This document shows, piece by piece, positions 45,711 through 55,776 of a DNA stretch of 64,000 nucleotides (positions within the stretch are counted from its first letter, which is position 1; the number at the start of each line of letters is the position of its first letter). Under the pieces are notes generated by a model. The model had not been told where the DNA came from. It saw only the letters and a program-made list of their open reading frames with translations, and ran no database searches. Source of the stretch: Paenibacillus sp. Soil750 (GTDB lineage Bacteria; Bacillota; Bacilli; Paenibacillales; NBRC-103111); the NCBI RefSeq assembly GCF_001428045.1, contig NZ_LMSD01000023.1, positions 620,001 through 684,000 on the forward strand, in the 5' to 3' direction. Made by a program: the position numbers and the translations under genes.

Positions 45711-48700
45711 ATGTTAATGGGTAAATTCCGTTTTATGAAAGCGCTTATATTAGTGCTGGCTATGATTGTCAATGTACTGGCACTGCCCATTCAACCTGCC
45801 TATGCGGCAGATGAGTATGACACGTTACGAGCGAAGATTTATGATTTTACCACGGGAGGACCTACTTACGACCCAGCAGACCCTGACATCAGCGGCAAGA
45901 TTACCAATATTACGACGCTTGCTCAGACGAACTGGGATACGATGAATAAGGCTGCAGGAAGAACGTATCTGTGGAGTGATATGGCAACGACAACGGAATC
46001 GGAGCATGTTTCAGGAAGCTACCAAAGGTTAGAAGCGATGACGCTAGCTTATGTAACTAGAGGTTCAACGCTTCAGAACAACGCGACTTTGCTTGCAGAT
46101 ATTAAAAGTGCCATGGATTGGATGTACACGAACAGATATAACACTAGTGTACCGTTTAGAGGCTATGACAATTGGTTTGATTGGCAAATCTCTTCACCAC
46201 TCAGCATCAACAACATAACAACTTGGATTTATTCCAGTTTAACCTCAACACAGATTACGAATTGGCACGCTGTTATAGACTATCAAGCGCTTACTTGGGG
46301 AGCTGGTCTGACTGGAGCCAATCGTGTATGGGCTTGTAACATTAAAATAACAAGCGGGATTATTGTTAAGAACAGTGCAAAAATCATTGAGGGAAGAGAC
46401 CAGCTTAGTTCGGTATTTGATTATGTGACTTCCGGTGAAGGCATGTATAGCGACGGTTCGTTTCTTCAACATACTGCACTTATTCCCTACAACGGCGGAT
46501 ATGGCATAAGTTTGCTCGACAATTTAACCAAGGTGATGTACGTAGTTGCAGGGTCTACTTGGGATATAACGGATCCGGATGTGAATAACATCTATCAATG
46601 GATTTATAATGCCTTTGAGCCGTTATTTTATAATACCTCCATGGCCGATATGGTCAGAGGAAGAAACATTGCAAGATTAGCCAGCGATGATAATGGGTTA
46701 ACGTCAATGGGAGCGCTTGGTGCTTCTGTGGCAAGGATGGCTTTATCAGCACCATCCGCCGAAGATCGGGCAGCCTATAAATCTATGGTTAAAAAATGGA
46801 TGACAGACGCTACGTCTCCTACCAAGTATGCAGATTTGGTAATGATCAGCTCCATCGTGCAAACGAAACAAATCATGAGTGATCCTTCCGTTACCACGAG
46901 AGATGCGCTTATCATGAACAAACAATACCCTAACATGGCTAGAACCATCCATCATAGATCGGGATTCGCATTTGGCATCAGTATGTCATCGAATAAAATC
47001 GGGAATTTTGAAATTGTTAATAATGAGAATTTAAAGGGCTGGCATACCGGAGACGGGATGACCTATCTCTATAATTCTGATTTGACTCAGTATAAGGATT
47101 CTTACTGGCCTACCGTAAACAGCTATCGTTTGCCGGGCACAACAGTTAATCAGAACACGACGGCAACAGCCAATGCCAAAAATCCGAATAGCTGGGTTGG
47201 AGGCACAGAAATATCAGGACAATACGGGATCACAGGCATGCAGTACACGGCTAATGCCGCTACGCTGACAGCAAAGAAATCATGGTTCATGTTTGATGAT
47301 GAGATTGTGAGTTTGGGTGCTGGTATCACGTCTACAGACAACAAGGTTGCTGAAACCATTGTTGAAAACCGGAAGCTGAATAGCAGCGGTAACAATGCGC
47401 TTACTGTAAACGGCGCTGCGAAATCTGCTGCGCTTGGGTGGAATGAGACGATGACTAATGTAAACCGAATTCATTTGGCCGGTAATGTGGCAGGTTCCGA
47501 CATCGGTTACTATTTCCCTACAGCAACGACAGTAAAGGGATTGCGCGAGGCGCGAACAGCCCAATGGTCGAGCATTAACCAGTACTATACAGGGGCGGAA
47601 TACTTTACGAACTATACACGCAACTACTTGAATCTATGGTTCGATCATGGCACGAATCCGACTAATGCCCAGTATGCCTATGTGCTACTGCCAGGTATGT
47701 CCAGCGGGCAGTTGGATACGTATGCAGCTAATCCGGACATTACGGTAATCGAGAATTCAACTGCTGCACAGGCAGTGCAAGAAAATGCACTTGGCATACT
47801 AGGAATTAACTTCTGGAATGATGCTGCCAAAACCGTTAGCGGTGTCACCAGCAACAAAAAAGCGTCTGTTATGGTCCGCACGACCGAGAATGGAACCGAA
47901 GTTTCCGTATCTGATCCAACATTGGCCAATACGGGTACTATTCAACTTACGCTTACGCAACCTCTGGGGCCAGTGGTTTATAAGGATTCACGGATAACAA
48001 CCAGCACGAGCGGTGGTACGACTACCCTTACCGTCAATGTGAACGGTGCTGGCGGCAAGAGCATTAAGGCGTTTTTTGCAACGCCTTCCGCAGGCCCAGT
48101 TACTGGTTACACGGTCAACGAAGATTTTGATGACATGCTGCCTGGCACATTGACCGGTCAAAATGGCTGGATTTTCAATAATGCAGGCGTGGCTGCGAAT
48201 ACAGTTGTTGTGCAGAAGGAGAATGGCGTGAGCGGGGACAAATCCCTGAAAGTCACGACAGGCTCAACAAGCGGTGGTGCCGAAGCTTATCGTCTGTTTA
48301 ATGCGCCTCAAGGCGGCTACATCACAGCGGAAGCGACGGTAACGGCTGATGACAGCAATTGGAAAAATGCGTTAATCATCGCGGACAACAGCTTAACTGC
48401 TAATAACGTAGCGGCTCAATTGGTGCTGCAAAGCGGCAAAATTTGGGGCTATAACGGCAGCACCAAAACCGATGTGTTAACAGGAATCACCTCTGGCCAG
48501 CCGTATCGCTTGAAAGTCGTGATCAATGCGTCAACGAAAAAATACGACGTCTACGTCAATGATGCGCTGCTCGCCTCGGGTTGGAGTTATCGCTTCGCGG
48601 GAGTAACCACGCTCGACAAGTTCTCTACTTCTATTGCCGGCAACGCCAGCTCGATGAGCGTAGACGATGTGAAAGTATCGTATGCACCGCTTACTTTAAC

Positions 48701-49286
48701 TACACTAGTTAATGAGAACTTTAACAGCTTGGCGCTTGGTAACCTGAATGGGCAAGGCGGTTGGGTATTCGATAACGGCGGTATCACGGGGAACACAGGC
48801 GTAGTGCAGATGGTAAGCGGATCGACTACGAACAAAGCGGTTAAATTGACAACGACGTCCACCAGCGGTAAAGCCGAGGCGTATCAGGTGTTTACCGCAC
48901 CGGCAAGCAGCACTGTTATTGTAGAAGCGACTGTGACGGCCGATGACAACAACTGGAAAAATGCCTTGATCGTCGCAGATAGCAGTCTTACCTCCAACAG
49001 CAGTGCTGCCCATCTCATTATGCAGAGTGGTAGAATCTGGGGCTACAACGGGGGGACCCAAACGAACCTACTGACGTCGATCGAGAACGGAGTTCCGTAC
49101 CGTTTAAAAGTGATTATTAATACAGCAACGAAAAAGTTCGATGTCTACGTAAACGGCGAGTTGCGAGGCTCGCAGTGGAACTATCGGTATACCGGGTTGA
49201 CCAAGGTCGACAAGCTGAGCACTTCGATCGGTGGCAACGCTAGCTCCATGAGTGTAGATGATGTCAAGTTGAGTTATAATCCGTAA
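45711..49286 (+). CDS. Secreted polysaccharide lyase family 8 with duplicated C-terminal domain
   Basis: 1191 residues. Signal peptide cut near residue 33 (AYAAD). The (alpha/alpha) toroid and beta domains of PL8 follow: N210 in TGANRVWACNIKI, H254 in DGSFLQH and Y264 in NGGYG are the catalytic Asn-His-Tyr; arginines around 316-322 (VRGRNIAR) complete the site. PL8 members cleave hyaluronan, chondroitin or the glucuronate linkage of xanthan by beta-elimination; which one cannot be read here. After about residue 800 two homologous domains of about 190 residues (801-988 and 1000-1191) follow, probably beta-sandwich carbohydrate-binding modules. AGAGGGGG precedes ATG 45711. No regulon element lies in front of it. 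Confidence 0.92.
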   Translation: MLMGKFRFMKALILVLAMIVNVLALPIQPAYAADEYDTLRAKIYDFTTGGPTYDPADPDISGKITNITTLAQTNWDTMNKAAGRTYLWSDMATTTESEHVSGSYQRLEAMTLAYVTRGSTLQNNATLLADIKSAMDWMYTNRYNTSVPFRGYDNWFDWQISSPLSINNITTWIYSSLTSTQITNWHAVIDYQALTWGAGLTGANRVWACNIKITSGIIVKNSAKIIEGRDQLSSVFDYVTSGEGMYSDGSFLQHTALIPYNGGYGISLLDNLTKVMYVVAGSTWDITDPDVNNIYQWIYNAFEPLFYNTSMADMVRGRNIARLASDDNGLTSMGALGASVARMALSAPSAEDRAAYKSMVKKWMTDATSPTKYADLVMISSIVQTKQIMSDPSVTTRDALIMNKQYPNMARTIHHRSGFAFGISMSSNKIGNFEIVNNENLKGWHTGDGMTYLYNSDLTQYKDSYWPTVNSYRLPGTTVNQNTTATANAKNPNSWVGGTEISGQYGITGMQYTANAATLTAKKSWFMFDDEIVSLGAGITSTDNKVAETIVENRKLNSSGNNALTVNGAAKSAALGWNETMTNVNRIHLAGNVAGSDIGYYFPTATTVKGLREARTAQWSSINQYYTGAEYFTNYTRNYLNLWFDHGTNPTNAQYAYVLLPGMSSGQLDTYAANPDITVIENSTAAQAVQENALGILGINFWNDAAKTVSGVTSNKKASVMVRTTENGTEVSVSDPTLANTGTIQLTLTQPLGPVVYKDSRITTSTSGGTTTLTVNVNGAGGKSIKAFFATPSAGPVTGYTVNEDFDDMLPGTLTGQNGWIFNNAGVAANTVVVQKENGVSGDKSLKVTTGSTSGGAEAYRLFNAPQGGYITAEATVTADDSNWKNALIIADNSLTANNVAAQLVLQSGKIWGYNGSTKTDVLTGITSGQPYRLKVVINASTKKYDVYVNDALLASGWSYRFAGVTTLDKFSTSIAGNASSMSVDDVKVSYAPLTLTTLVNENFNSLALGNLNGQGGWVFDNGGITGNTGVVQMVSGSTTNKAVKLTTTSTSGKAEAYQVFTAPASSTVIVEATVTADDNNWKNALIVADSSLTSNSSAAHLIMQSGRIWGYNGGTQTNLLTSIENGVPYRLKVIINTATKKFDVYVNGELRGSQWNYRYTGLTKVDKLSTSIGGNASSMSVDDVKLSYNP

Positions 49287-49305
49287 GGGTTAGGGAGCAG
49301 AAACG

Positions 49306-49350
49306 CAAAGAAGCCTGAGTTCTCAAAGTCTCAGGTTTCTTTGTTTTATT
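49306..49350 (+). terminator. Rho-independent terminator after PL8 gene
   Basis: CAAAGAAGCCTGAG with CTCAGGTTTCTTTG (one G-T pair), loop of 10 bases, then TTTTATT. It ends just six bases before the next regulon element. Confidence 0.9.
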
Positions 49351-49355
49351 CCGCA

Positions 49356-49383
49356 TGTTAATCCAACAAAGAAATGTAGATTG
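49356..49383 (+). promoter_or_regulatory. Shared regulon element, copy 3 (before GH28-like/GH78)
   Basis: TGTTAAT - CCAACAAAGAAA - TGTAGATTG. Ends 60 bases before ATG 49444. One C-to-T difference in the left box, T-to-G in the right box as in copy 5. Confidence 0.8.
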
Positions 49384-49443
49384 ATGGGACGTAGCAAAAT
49401 AGGTATGTTAAACCTGTTAGCTAAGAAGCTTAGGAGGATTAAT

Positions 49444-50937
49444 ATGCCTGCAACGATAGAGACCTACACCGTACCGTCTATTTATGTGGAATCATCGTAT
49501 TTCTCGGTAAAAGCTGAGAACACCGAAATACCGGTGATCTCTTTTCTGACGGATCGTGATTATGATTACGCTCATTTCTCATTTTCAGGATCAACGACCA
49601 TAACTATCACGGTGTGCGAGCCGATCGATACGCATTCGATAAGTCCGTTAGCATTTGAGATCCAAGGAACGGTAGTGGGGAATAAGCTTACCTTCGATCT
49701 CCAAGAGTCCCGATATCTCATTGTGAAAATTAACAATTTGAAGGAGCTCGTCCTCATCGCAGATCCACTTGAAGTGAGCGTTCCGCCTGCATCAGGCCAT
49801 GGCATCTATCATGTAGTGGCTAATTATGGCGCTGATCTCACGGGGAAAAGGATGGCAACTTCAGCGATTCAAGAGGCAATCAATGATGCGAGCTCAGCTG
49901 GTGGAGGCGTTGTCTATGTGCCTGAGGGTGTTTTCCTGATCGGCAATCTGGTTCTGAAAAGCCATGTTACCCTATATTTGCAAGGAGGAGCCGTACTTAG
50001 GGCAACCGATCATAAAGAGGATTACACGGTCGATTTTCATAAAGATAGTCTAAATTATGACGGAACTTGGCTCATCCAAACAGAACCTAATTCCACCCAT
50101 ATTGCGATCACTGGTAGAGGGACAATTGATGGGAATGGTTCCTGGATGAGAGCGAATCAAAGCTTTGTTAGCAATATAATTGTGCCTATGCTGACCTCCA
50201 ACTTTACGATTGATGGCATTATTGGGCGAGATGCAGGTCTCTGGGCGCTTATCCCTACTCGTTCCAATCATGTGAAGATTACGAACTACAAGGGCTTCCA
50301 ATCGTTGGTTGATTATGAGGATGATGCTATAGATATTGTAGAGTCACAGAATGTGCTTGTCACACATACAATCGCCATTTCGGAGGATGACCCGTTCTCC
50401 ACCAAAACCTGGAATGAAGCAACGGATATCGCCGATAATTGGCCGGGATCGCCTCAAATGCTTGAGAATGTAACGTTCGATGATTGTGTAGCATGGACTT
50501 GTTGTGCTGCTTTTAAGGTAGGGATGGGCGTAGAGCAATCGCAACGGAATATCGCTTTTACAAATAGTTACGTATATCAAGCCAGCCGTGCTTTAGCGAT
50601 TCATCACCGCTTTGGCAAGGCTACCGCGGAGAATATCACCTTTGAGAACATCGATATTGAGCAAGTCATCCATACAAGAAATGGACCTTTTTGGCTGCAT
50701 GTTGAAATCGAAGAGAGTGGGAGAGGGATCGGGCCTGTTACCCAGGTGCTTTTTAAAAATATTAAGGTACGCGATCAAGGCCGACTCCCATCCATGCTGC
50801 GTGGAACAGATCCTTTCCTGATTGAAGGGGTTACCTTTGAGCAGGTCTATATGATGGGCAGCACGAAGCCATCAGCTACGTTGGAAGAGATGAATATCCG
50901 CAATATCGAACTCTACGTTGTGAATGATATCCGATAA
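49444..50937 (+). CDS. GH28-like right-handed beta-helix glycosidase
   Basis: 497 residues, no signal peptide. After an N-terminal beta domain comes a pectin-lyase-like parallel helix: 'AIQEAINDASSAGGGVVYVPEGVF', as in GH28 (given in parts: AIQEAINDA, GGGVVYVPEG), 'GRGTIDGNGSWM', DDAIDI at the place of the NTD motif, and SEDDPFSTKTW with the paired Asp. The GHG histidine motif of true polygalacturonases is not seen, so the active site is divergent. AGGAGG eight bases ahead supports ATG 49444; TTG 49381 would start inside the promoter element. Co-transcribed with the GH78 gene 21 bases downstream. Confidence 0.85.
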   Translation: MPATIETYTVPSIYVESSYFSVKAENTEIPVISFLTDRDYDYAHFSFSGSTTITITVCEPIDTHSISPLAFEIQGTVVGNKLTFDLQESRYLIVKINNLKELVLIADPLEVSVPPASGHGIYHVVANYGADLTGKRMATSAIQEAINDASSAGGGVVYVPEGVFLIGNLVLKSHVTLYLQGGAVLRATDHKEDYTVDFHKDSLNYDGTWLIQTEPNSTHIAITGRGTIDGNGSWMRANQSFVSNIIVPMLTSNFTIDGIIGRDAGLWALIPTRSNHVKITNYKGFQSLVDYEDDAIDIVESQNVLVTHTIAISEDDPFSTKTWNEATDIADNWPGSPQMLENVTFDDCVAWTCCAAFKVGMGVEQSQRNIAFTNSYVYQASRALAIHHRFGKATAENITFENIDIEQVIHTRNGPFWLHVEIEESGRGIGPVTQVLFKNIKVRDQGRLPSMLRGTDPFLIEGVTFEQVYMMGSTKPSATLEEMNIRNIELYVVNDIR

Positions 50938-50958
50938 TAAATGAAGAAGGTGCTCTGA

Positions 50959-53385
50959 TTGCGTGTAGTGCTCACTGACTTACCCTATAGTCAAGATATC
51001 AAGAGAAATCAATCCCAAAAACCGTGGGAACAAGCTTCAGGCTGGCCATGCCGTTGGGTGACATGCACAGCGGCTGATAAACCTCCTCATGTCATCGTTT
51101 ACCGTTGCAAGTTCTCTCTTAGCGAAGCTCTACGCTTAAGGGTCCACGTATCGGGCGACGAGAGATATGAGCTGTTTCTGGATCAAAAAAGGATCGGCCG
51201 AGGCAGCGAACGTGGAGACCGCAGCAATTGGTTCTATGAGACGTATGAAGTCGAGCTTGCCGCAGGGGAACATCAATGGATTGCGCGTAGTTGGGCAATT
51301 GGCGAACATAAGCCATGGGCACAAGTCAGCGTACAGCCAGGTTTCCTTCTGAGTCCAGATGATGAAGCACTCGCGCCACTTATGGGTACAGGCGTTGCTC
51401 AGTGGGATGCGAAGCCGATGCCAGGTTATCGTTTTATTCCACTGCCCTCTAGCATCGGTACTGGTGCAAAGCTGAACATTGACGGCGCTACCTTTGATTG
51501 GGATGCCCTCTTAGGGGGTGGGGAGGGATGGCTTCCCGTACAACCTTTGGCGAATGTCTACCATAATAAGGACAATTATCATTTCTCGTCGGTACAGCGT
51601 CTTATGCGTCCAGCTACTTTGCCACCGATGCAAGAAGTTCGCGTGACGACGATGTCAGTACGTTTTGTTGAGCAAGCTGGAATCGTGGAAGCAGATGGAC
51701 ATCAGCTCGTTGCTAGTCGTGATCTAGAAGAGGAGCATGAGCGTTGGAATAGTTTACTTACTGGGCAACCAACTCACATTCCAGCGAATACCCGTAGAAG
51801 AGTCATTATCGATTTAGGTGATTATTATTGTTTCTATCCAGCGCTTATCCTTTCAGGAGGAAAAGGTTCTGTCATTCGACTCCATTGGGAGGAGTCCTTC
51901 TATGATGAAGCAGATGGCGGACGCAAGACGAATAGGAACGAGATTGCAGGTAAATGGTTTAGAGGTTATGGCGATATCTTTCGTGCGGATGGCGGGTTAG
52001 GTCGAAGTTTCGATACGTTGTGGTGGCATGCGGGACGTTATGGTGGGTTGATCGTAGAAACGGGTAGCGAGGCGCTCGTCATAGATGCGTTTGGATTGCT
52101 GGAAACGAGATATCCCTTGGAAATGGAAGGCTCCATACAGTGTAGTGATGAACGCCTAAACCAAGTCGTTCGTACATCATTTAGGACTTTGCAAATGTGT
52201 GCACATGAAACATACATGGATTGCCCCTATTGGGAGCAACTGATGTATGTGGGGGATACACGCATTCAGTCGCTTGTTACCTACGTGAGCACGCTCGACG
52301 CTCGATTACCGCGTAAAGCACTGGACATGTTCCGAGCTTCGCGCAACAACCATCTAGGACTTGTGAACTGTGCTTACCCGGACCAAAGCGGTAAACATAT
52401 TTCCTCCTTCTCCTTGTGGTGGGTGGCGATGGTTTACGATTATGCTTTGTGGAGAGGGGATCGGGAATGGATTCGTTTCATGATGAGCAGCGTTCGAGAT
52501 GAGTTGGATCGGCTATTGTTCAATCGTTCATCGAATGGAGCGGTAAAGCTGCCTATTTCATGGAACTTCATAGACTGGCAGACAGCGCCTTCAGATGCAT
52601 GGAGTTCTGGTACCCCGCCGCATGGAGCAGATCGATTGAATGCAGCCTACAATCTGCAAATGATTTATACGTTGGAGCTGGTCGCCAAGCTTGAAGACTA
52701 CTTAGGTGAAAAAGAGCTGGAATCACGAGCGAGACGGCTGGCAAAAGAACTGGGCAGCGCAGTCGAGCAGTTGTTCTGGAATGAGGAGAGAGGGCTGTTT
52801 GCGGACGATACTGGCCATCAGTATTATTCGGAGCATGCACAGGTGCTTTCCTTATTATGCGAGTCGATTTCGCCCAGACTGAACCGACGCCTTATACCCG
52901 AAATATTGAAGACGGCCACCGACTTGATGCGCACAAGCGTGTATTTCGATCACTATACGTTCGATGTGTTAGCGTCTGCCAATCAAATTGAAGCACTGTT
53001 GGACAGACTTGAGCCTTGGTTCGGCATGGAGGGAACTGGTCTTAAGACGACGCCAGAAATTTTCCTAGATTCCACGCGTTCGGATTGTCATGCTTGGGGG
53101 GCTCATCCGGTCTACCATCTCTACACCAACTTGCTTGGCATCCGCCCGACATCAATGGGTTTTGCTTCGGTCGTGATTCGTCCGCAGCTAGGATCTTTGA
53201 CGAGTCTGCACGGTAAGCTCCCGCATCCGAATGGATTTATCGAAGTGAACGTGGAGTGTCGGGGCAGCCAATGGCACGTCGAAGTTGCACTGCCTCATGG
53301 TTTGCCTGGTACGTTGGTTTGGGGTAGTGAAAGCTATTCCTTGCAAGAGGGGCAGAATGAGTTTGGATTTCCAACATTATCCTGA
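50959..53385 (+). CDS. GH78-type alpha-L-rhamnosidase
   Basis: 808 residues, cytoplasmic. N-terminal beta domains are followed by the (alpha/alpha)6 barrel and a C-terminal beta domain. In DCPYWEQ and the following YVGDTR, D421, E426 and D433 have the same spacing as D567, E572 and D579 of Bacillus sp. GL1 RhaB; E700 (TPEIFLD) lies where E841 is expected, followed by the HAWGAHP block. It removes terminal alpha-L-rhamnose. TTG 50959 is preceded by GAAGGTG at about eight bases. Same transcript as the GH28-like gene. The usual Arg-rich CPQRDER wording is changed to CPYWEQ, so the substrate pocket may differ. Confidence 0.88.
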   Translation: MRVVLTDLPYSQDIKRNQSQKPWEQASGWPCRWVTCTAADKPPHVIVYRCKFSLSEALRLRVHVSGDERYELFLDQKRIGRGSERGDRSNWFYETYEVELAAGEHQWIARSWAIGEHKPWAQVSVQPGFLLSPDDEALAPLMGTGVAQWDAKPMPGYRFIPLPSSIGTGAKLNIDGATFDWDALLGGGEGWLPVQPLANVYHNKDNYHFSSVQRLMRPATLPPMQEVRVTTMSVRFVEQAGIVEADGHQLVASRDLEEEHERWNSLLTGQPTHIPANTRRRVIIDLGDYYCFYPALILSGGKGSVIRLHWEESFYDEADGGRKTNRNEIAGKWFRGYGDIFRADGGLGRSFDTLWWHAGRYGGLIVETGSEALVIDAFGLLETRYPLEMEGSIQCSDERLNQVVRTSFRTLQMCAHETYMDCPYWEQLMYVGDTRIQSLVTYVSTLDARLPRKALDMFRASRNNHLGLVNCAYPDQSGKHISSFSLWWVAMVYDYALWRGDREWIRFMMSSVRDELDRLLFNRSSNGAVKLPISWNFIDWQTAPSDAWSSGTPPHGADRLNAAYNLQMIYTLELVAKLEDYLGEKELESRARRLAKELGSAVEQLFWNEERGLFADDTGHQYYSEHAQVLSLLCESISPRLNRRLIPEILKTATDLMRTSVYFDHYTFDVLASANQIEALLDRLEPWFGMEGTGLKTTPEIFLDSTRSDCHAWGAHPVYHLYTNLLGIRPTSMGFASVVIRPQLGSLTSLHGKLPHPNGFIEVNVECRGSQWHVEVALPHGLPGTLVWGSESYSLQEGQNEFGFPTLS

Positions 53386-53398
53386 TGTAAAAACATAT

Positions 53399-53432
53399 GC
53401 CTCTAGCAGTTTCTACGCTGCAGGGGCTTTTT
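53399..53432 (+). terminator. Rho-independent terminator after GH78 gene
   Basis: GCCTCT-A-GCAG pairs with CTGC-AGGGGC (one bulged A, one G-T), then TTTTT. Confidence 0.85.
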
Positions 53433-53451
53433 CCCCATTCTGCCTAATACA

Positions 53452-53479
53452 TGTTAACTCCGCGAAAGGTTGTATATTG
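53452..53479 (+). promoter_or_regulatory. Shared regulon element, copy 4 (before AraC sensor)
   Basis: TGTTAAC - TCCGCGAAAGGT - TGTATATTG. Ends 68 bases before the TTG start at 53548. The regulator gene itself carries the element, so it may control its own synthesis. Confidence 0.8.
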
Positions 53480-53547
53480 CTCCGCCATCCGTTCAAGGAT
53501 AGAATGGTAGGATAAATACCCTCTTATCATGAAGGAGAGAGCCCAAC

Positions 53548-55764
53548 TTGAGAAGAAATTGGTTCCGTCGCTTGCTACTTTCCTATGTTCCTGTATTAAT
53601 CCTGATCGTTTGTTTATTCGTATTTATTGGAGTCGTACAACTCAATGATTTGTCCCGCAAAGAAGCCCTGAAATCCAGTGGCGTGTATGTCCAAAATATC
53701 CAGAACAGCATCGACATGTCGTTGAACTCCATTGAATTAATGATGTTAGAAACAATAACTCGTAATATTAACATAACGACGTTCGCTGGGATGCAAAGTG
53801 ATACTAACTTTTTCATCGAGCTTTCCCGGCTGCTTCAAAGTTTAACAGCGACCAATCCGTGGATTGATTCTGCCTACTTGTATCGGGCAGGGGATGGGAC
53901 GGTTATTAGTGATAAAACAAAGATGAACGTCGAACAATTTGCAGATAAACCATTCATTGTTAGTCATTTAGATCATCCTGAACTAGACAGCTGGAGTCTG
54001 CCTCGTTCCTTTCGGATTGTAAAAGAAGGGAATCAGGAAAGTAGTACAGTCATTTCCATGGCCCAAGGTGTTCCTTTGCAAAGTAAAGGGATCGCTATGC
54101 TTGTTATTAATGTAAAAGTCAGTGCGATTCAAGAGTTTCTAAGCAAATACGGGATTTCGGAAGTGAATCAGATTGCACTCAAAGATAGTCAAGGCCAGAT
54201 GATTTTTGAACAAAAAGGCAAGGATCCGAAGGTTGATGATATTACGATCATATCCAACTATACAGGCTGGACGTATACGAGCTCGCTTAAGAAGGAAGAG
54301 CTAGGTAATATTTTTAACTATATGAAAAGTGGTTGGTTTATTGTCGGGTTCTTGGGACTGCTGCTAGCGATAGGTTGGATTGTATATATTACACGTAAAA
54401 ACTATAAGCCAATAGAAACGATAATGTCGCGAATCGAGAAATACAATCAAGTGCATAAAGAGAATCCAATACAAGGACCAACGGTCGATGAGCTTAGTTA
54501 TATTGATTACACGTTGAGCAACATCATTGAGGTGAGTCAGGAGTATCAGAATCAGAGTCTCGTAAATCAGAAGTATCGACGTATCCAATTATTCCACGAG
54601 ATTATTGATGGAAGTCGCCTGTTAGAGCAGGCAGATTGGAACAATGAGTTGATGGAACTTGGCATGAAGCAATTGGGGAGTGCCGCTGTCAGCATCGTTG
54701 AAATTGATAAATATACGGAATTCATTAGTAGACATTCCCGTGAGGATCAGGGGCTTTTTAAGTATATTTTGAAAAAAGTAGTCGACGAATCGGCAGAAGC
54801 CTGTGGTCTGCGCATTTGGCAGGAATGGGTCACGAATCATCGGTTGTGTATTATTTTTCTTGAAGAGCAGCAAGAGATTCCACTGGAGACGATGATGCTG
54901 ACGCTGACGGATCAAGTACGTCAATGGATGCAGAACAATTTGAAGTTGACGGTGACATTCGGTTTGGGCTGTACGGTACACGAAGTTCAAGCGATACACC
55001 GGTCCTATGAATCATCGGCAAGAGCACTGGACTATAAGTCTGCGCTTGGCAGCAACCGGGTGATCGGCCATTGGGAAATCGAGCTATTGTCGCATGATGA
55101 TCTATACGTTTACCTGCAGTATGTACGGACGATTGCTCAAGCTTTCCGTGTTGGTAACGATGGGTGGCAAGAGCAGCTAAAACTGCTATTTGAGGGTTTA
55201 CGTCGGCTTTTGCTTCCCAAAGAGGAGATCAGCGGCATTCTCAGTTACATGAACTATTATTTCTATCGGGAAATGATGGAGCTGCCTCCTGAGTATCAAG
55301 AACTATGGAATCGGGAGTTCCGCACACCGTGGGATGAGAATATGGAGACACTTGAAACGCTGGATGAGCTGGAATCATTTTATTTGGTAACCATTACGTC
55401 CTGTGCACAGCAAATGGAAGAGATTCGGGTCAGCAAGGGCAATCACGGTGTGGTGCAAAAAGTAAGGGACTACATCGAGGCCAATTTTAGTGATCCTGAT
55501 CTATCTTTATCGAGCCTAAGCGAACAATTTAATATGAATTCGTCCAGCCTAAGCACCATATTTAAAGAGGATTTCGGTGAGAAGTTCGTCGTCTATCTCT
55601 GCCAAATACGGATGGAGCATGCCAAAGAATTGCTAAGAACGACACCTTTGCCTATCCAAGAAATTTCGGAACGTGTAGGATATTTACATCAGATGTCTTT
55701 CATTCGCGCTTTTAAGAAAATGATTGGCACAACACCTGGGGATTATCGGAAGGTTCATCAATAA
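53548..55764 (+). CDS. Transmembrane AraC-type one-component regulator
   Basis: 738 residues. Membrane segment about 9-29, an extracellular sensor of about 220 residues, second membrane segment about 258-278, a cytoplasmic linker and an AraC domain in the last 105 residues ('SLSEQFNMNSSSLSTIFKE' and 'EISERVGYLHQMSFIRAFKK'). No receiver and no kinase domain, so it senses outside and binds DNA directly from the membrane. TTG 53548 has AAGGAGAG at eight bases. It sits inside the locus whose five operons share one promoter element, including its own, and is the best candidate for the regulator that recognises it. Confidence 0.93.
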   Translation: MRRNWFRRLLLSYVPVLILIVCLFVFIGVVQLNDLSRKEALKSSGVYVQNIQNSIDMSLNSIELMMLETITRNINITTFAGMQSDTNFFIELSRLLQSLTATNPWIDSAYLYRAGDGTVISDKTKMNVEQFADKPFIVSHLDHPELDSWSLPRSFRIVKEGNQESSTVISMAQGVPLQSKGIAMLVINVKVSAIQEFLSKYGISEVNQIALKDSQGQMIFEQKGKDPKVDDITIISNYTGWTYTSSLKKEELGNIFNYMKSGWFIVGFLGLLLAIGWIVYITRKNYKPIETIMSRIEKYNQVHKENPIQGPTVDELSYIDYTLSNIIEVSQEYQNQSLVNQKYRRIQLFHEIIDGSRLLEQADWNNELMELGMKQLGSAAVSIVEIDKYTEFISRHSREDQGLFKYILKKVVDESAEACGLRIWQEWVTNHRLCIIFLEEQQEIPLETMMLTLTDQVRQWMQNNLKLTVTFGLGCTVHEVQAIHRSYESSARALDYKSALGSNRVIGHWEIELLSHDDLYVYLQYVRTIAQAFRVGNDGWQEQLKLLFEGLRRLLLPKEEISGILSYMNYYFYREMMELPPEYQELWNREFRTPWDENMETLETLDELESFYLVTITSCAQQMEEIRVSKGNHGVVQKVRDYIEANFSDPDLSLSSLSEQFNMNSSSLSTIFKEDFGEKFVVYLCQIRMEHAKELLRTTPLPIQEISERVGYLHQMSFIRAFKKMIGTTPGDYRKVHQ

Positions 55765-55776
55765 GATTGGCCTCCA

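Noticed and set aside
49381..49443. TTG start of the GH28-like gene
   Set aside because: Also inside the promoter element; AGGAGG supports ATG 49444.
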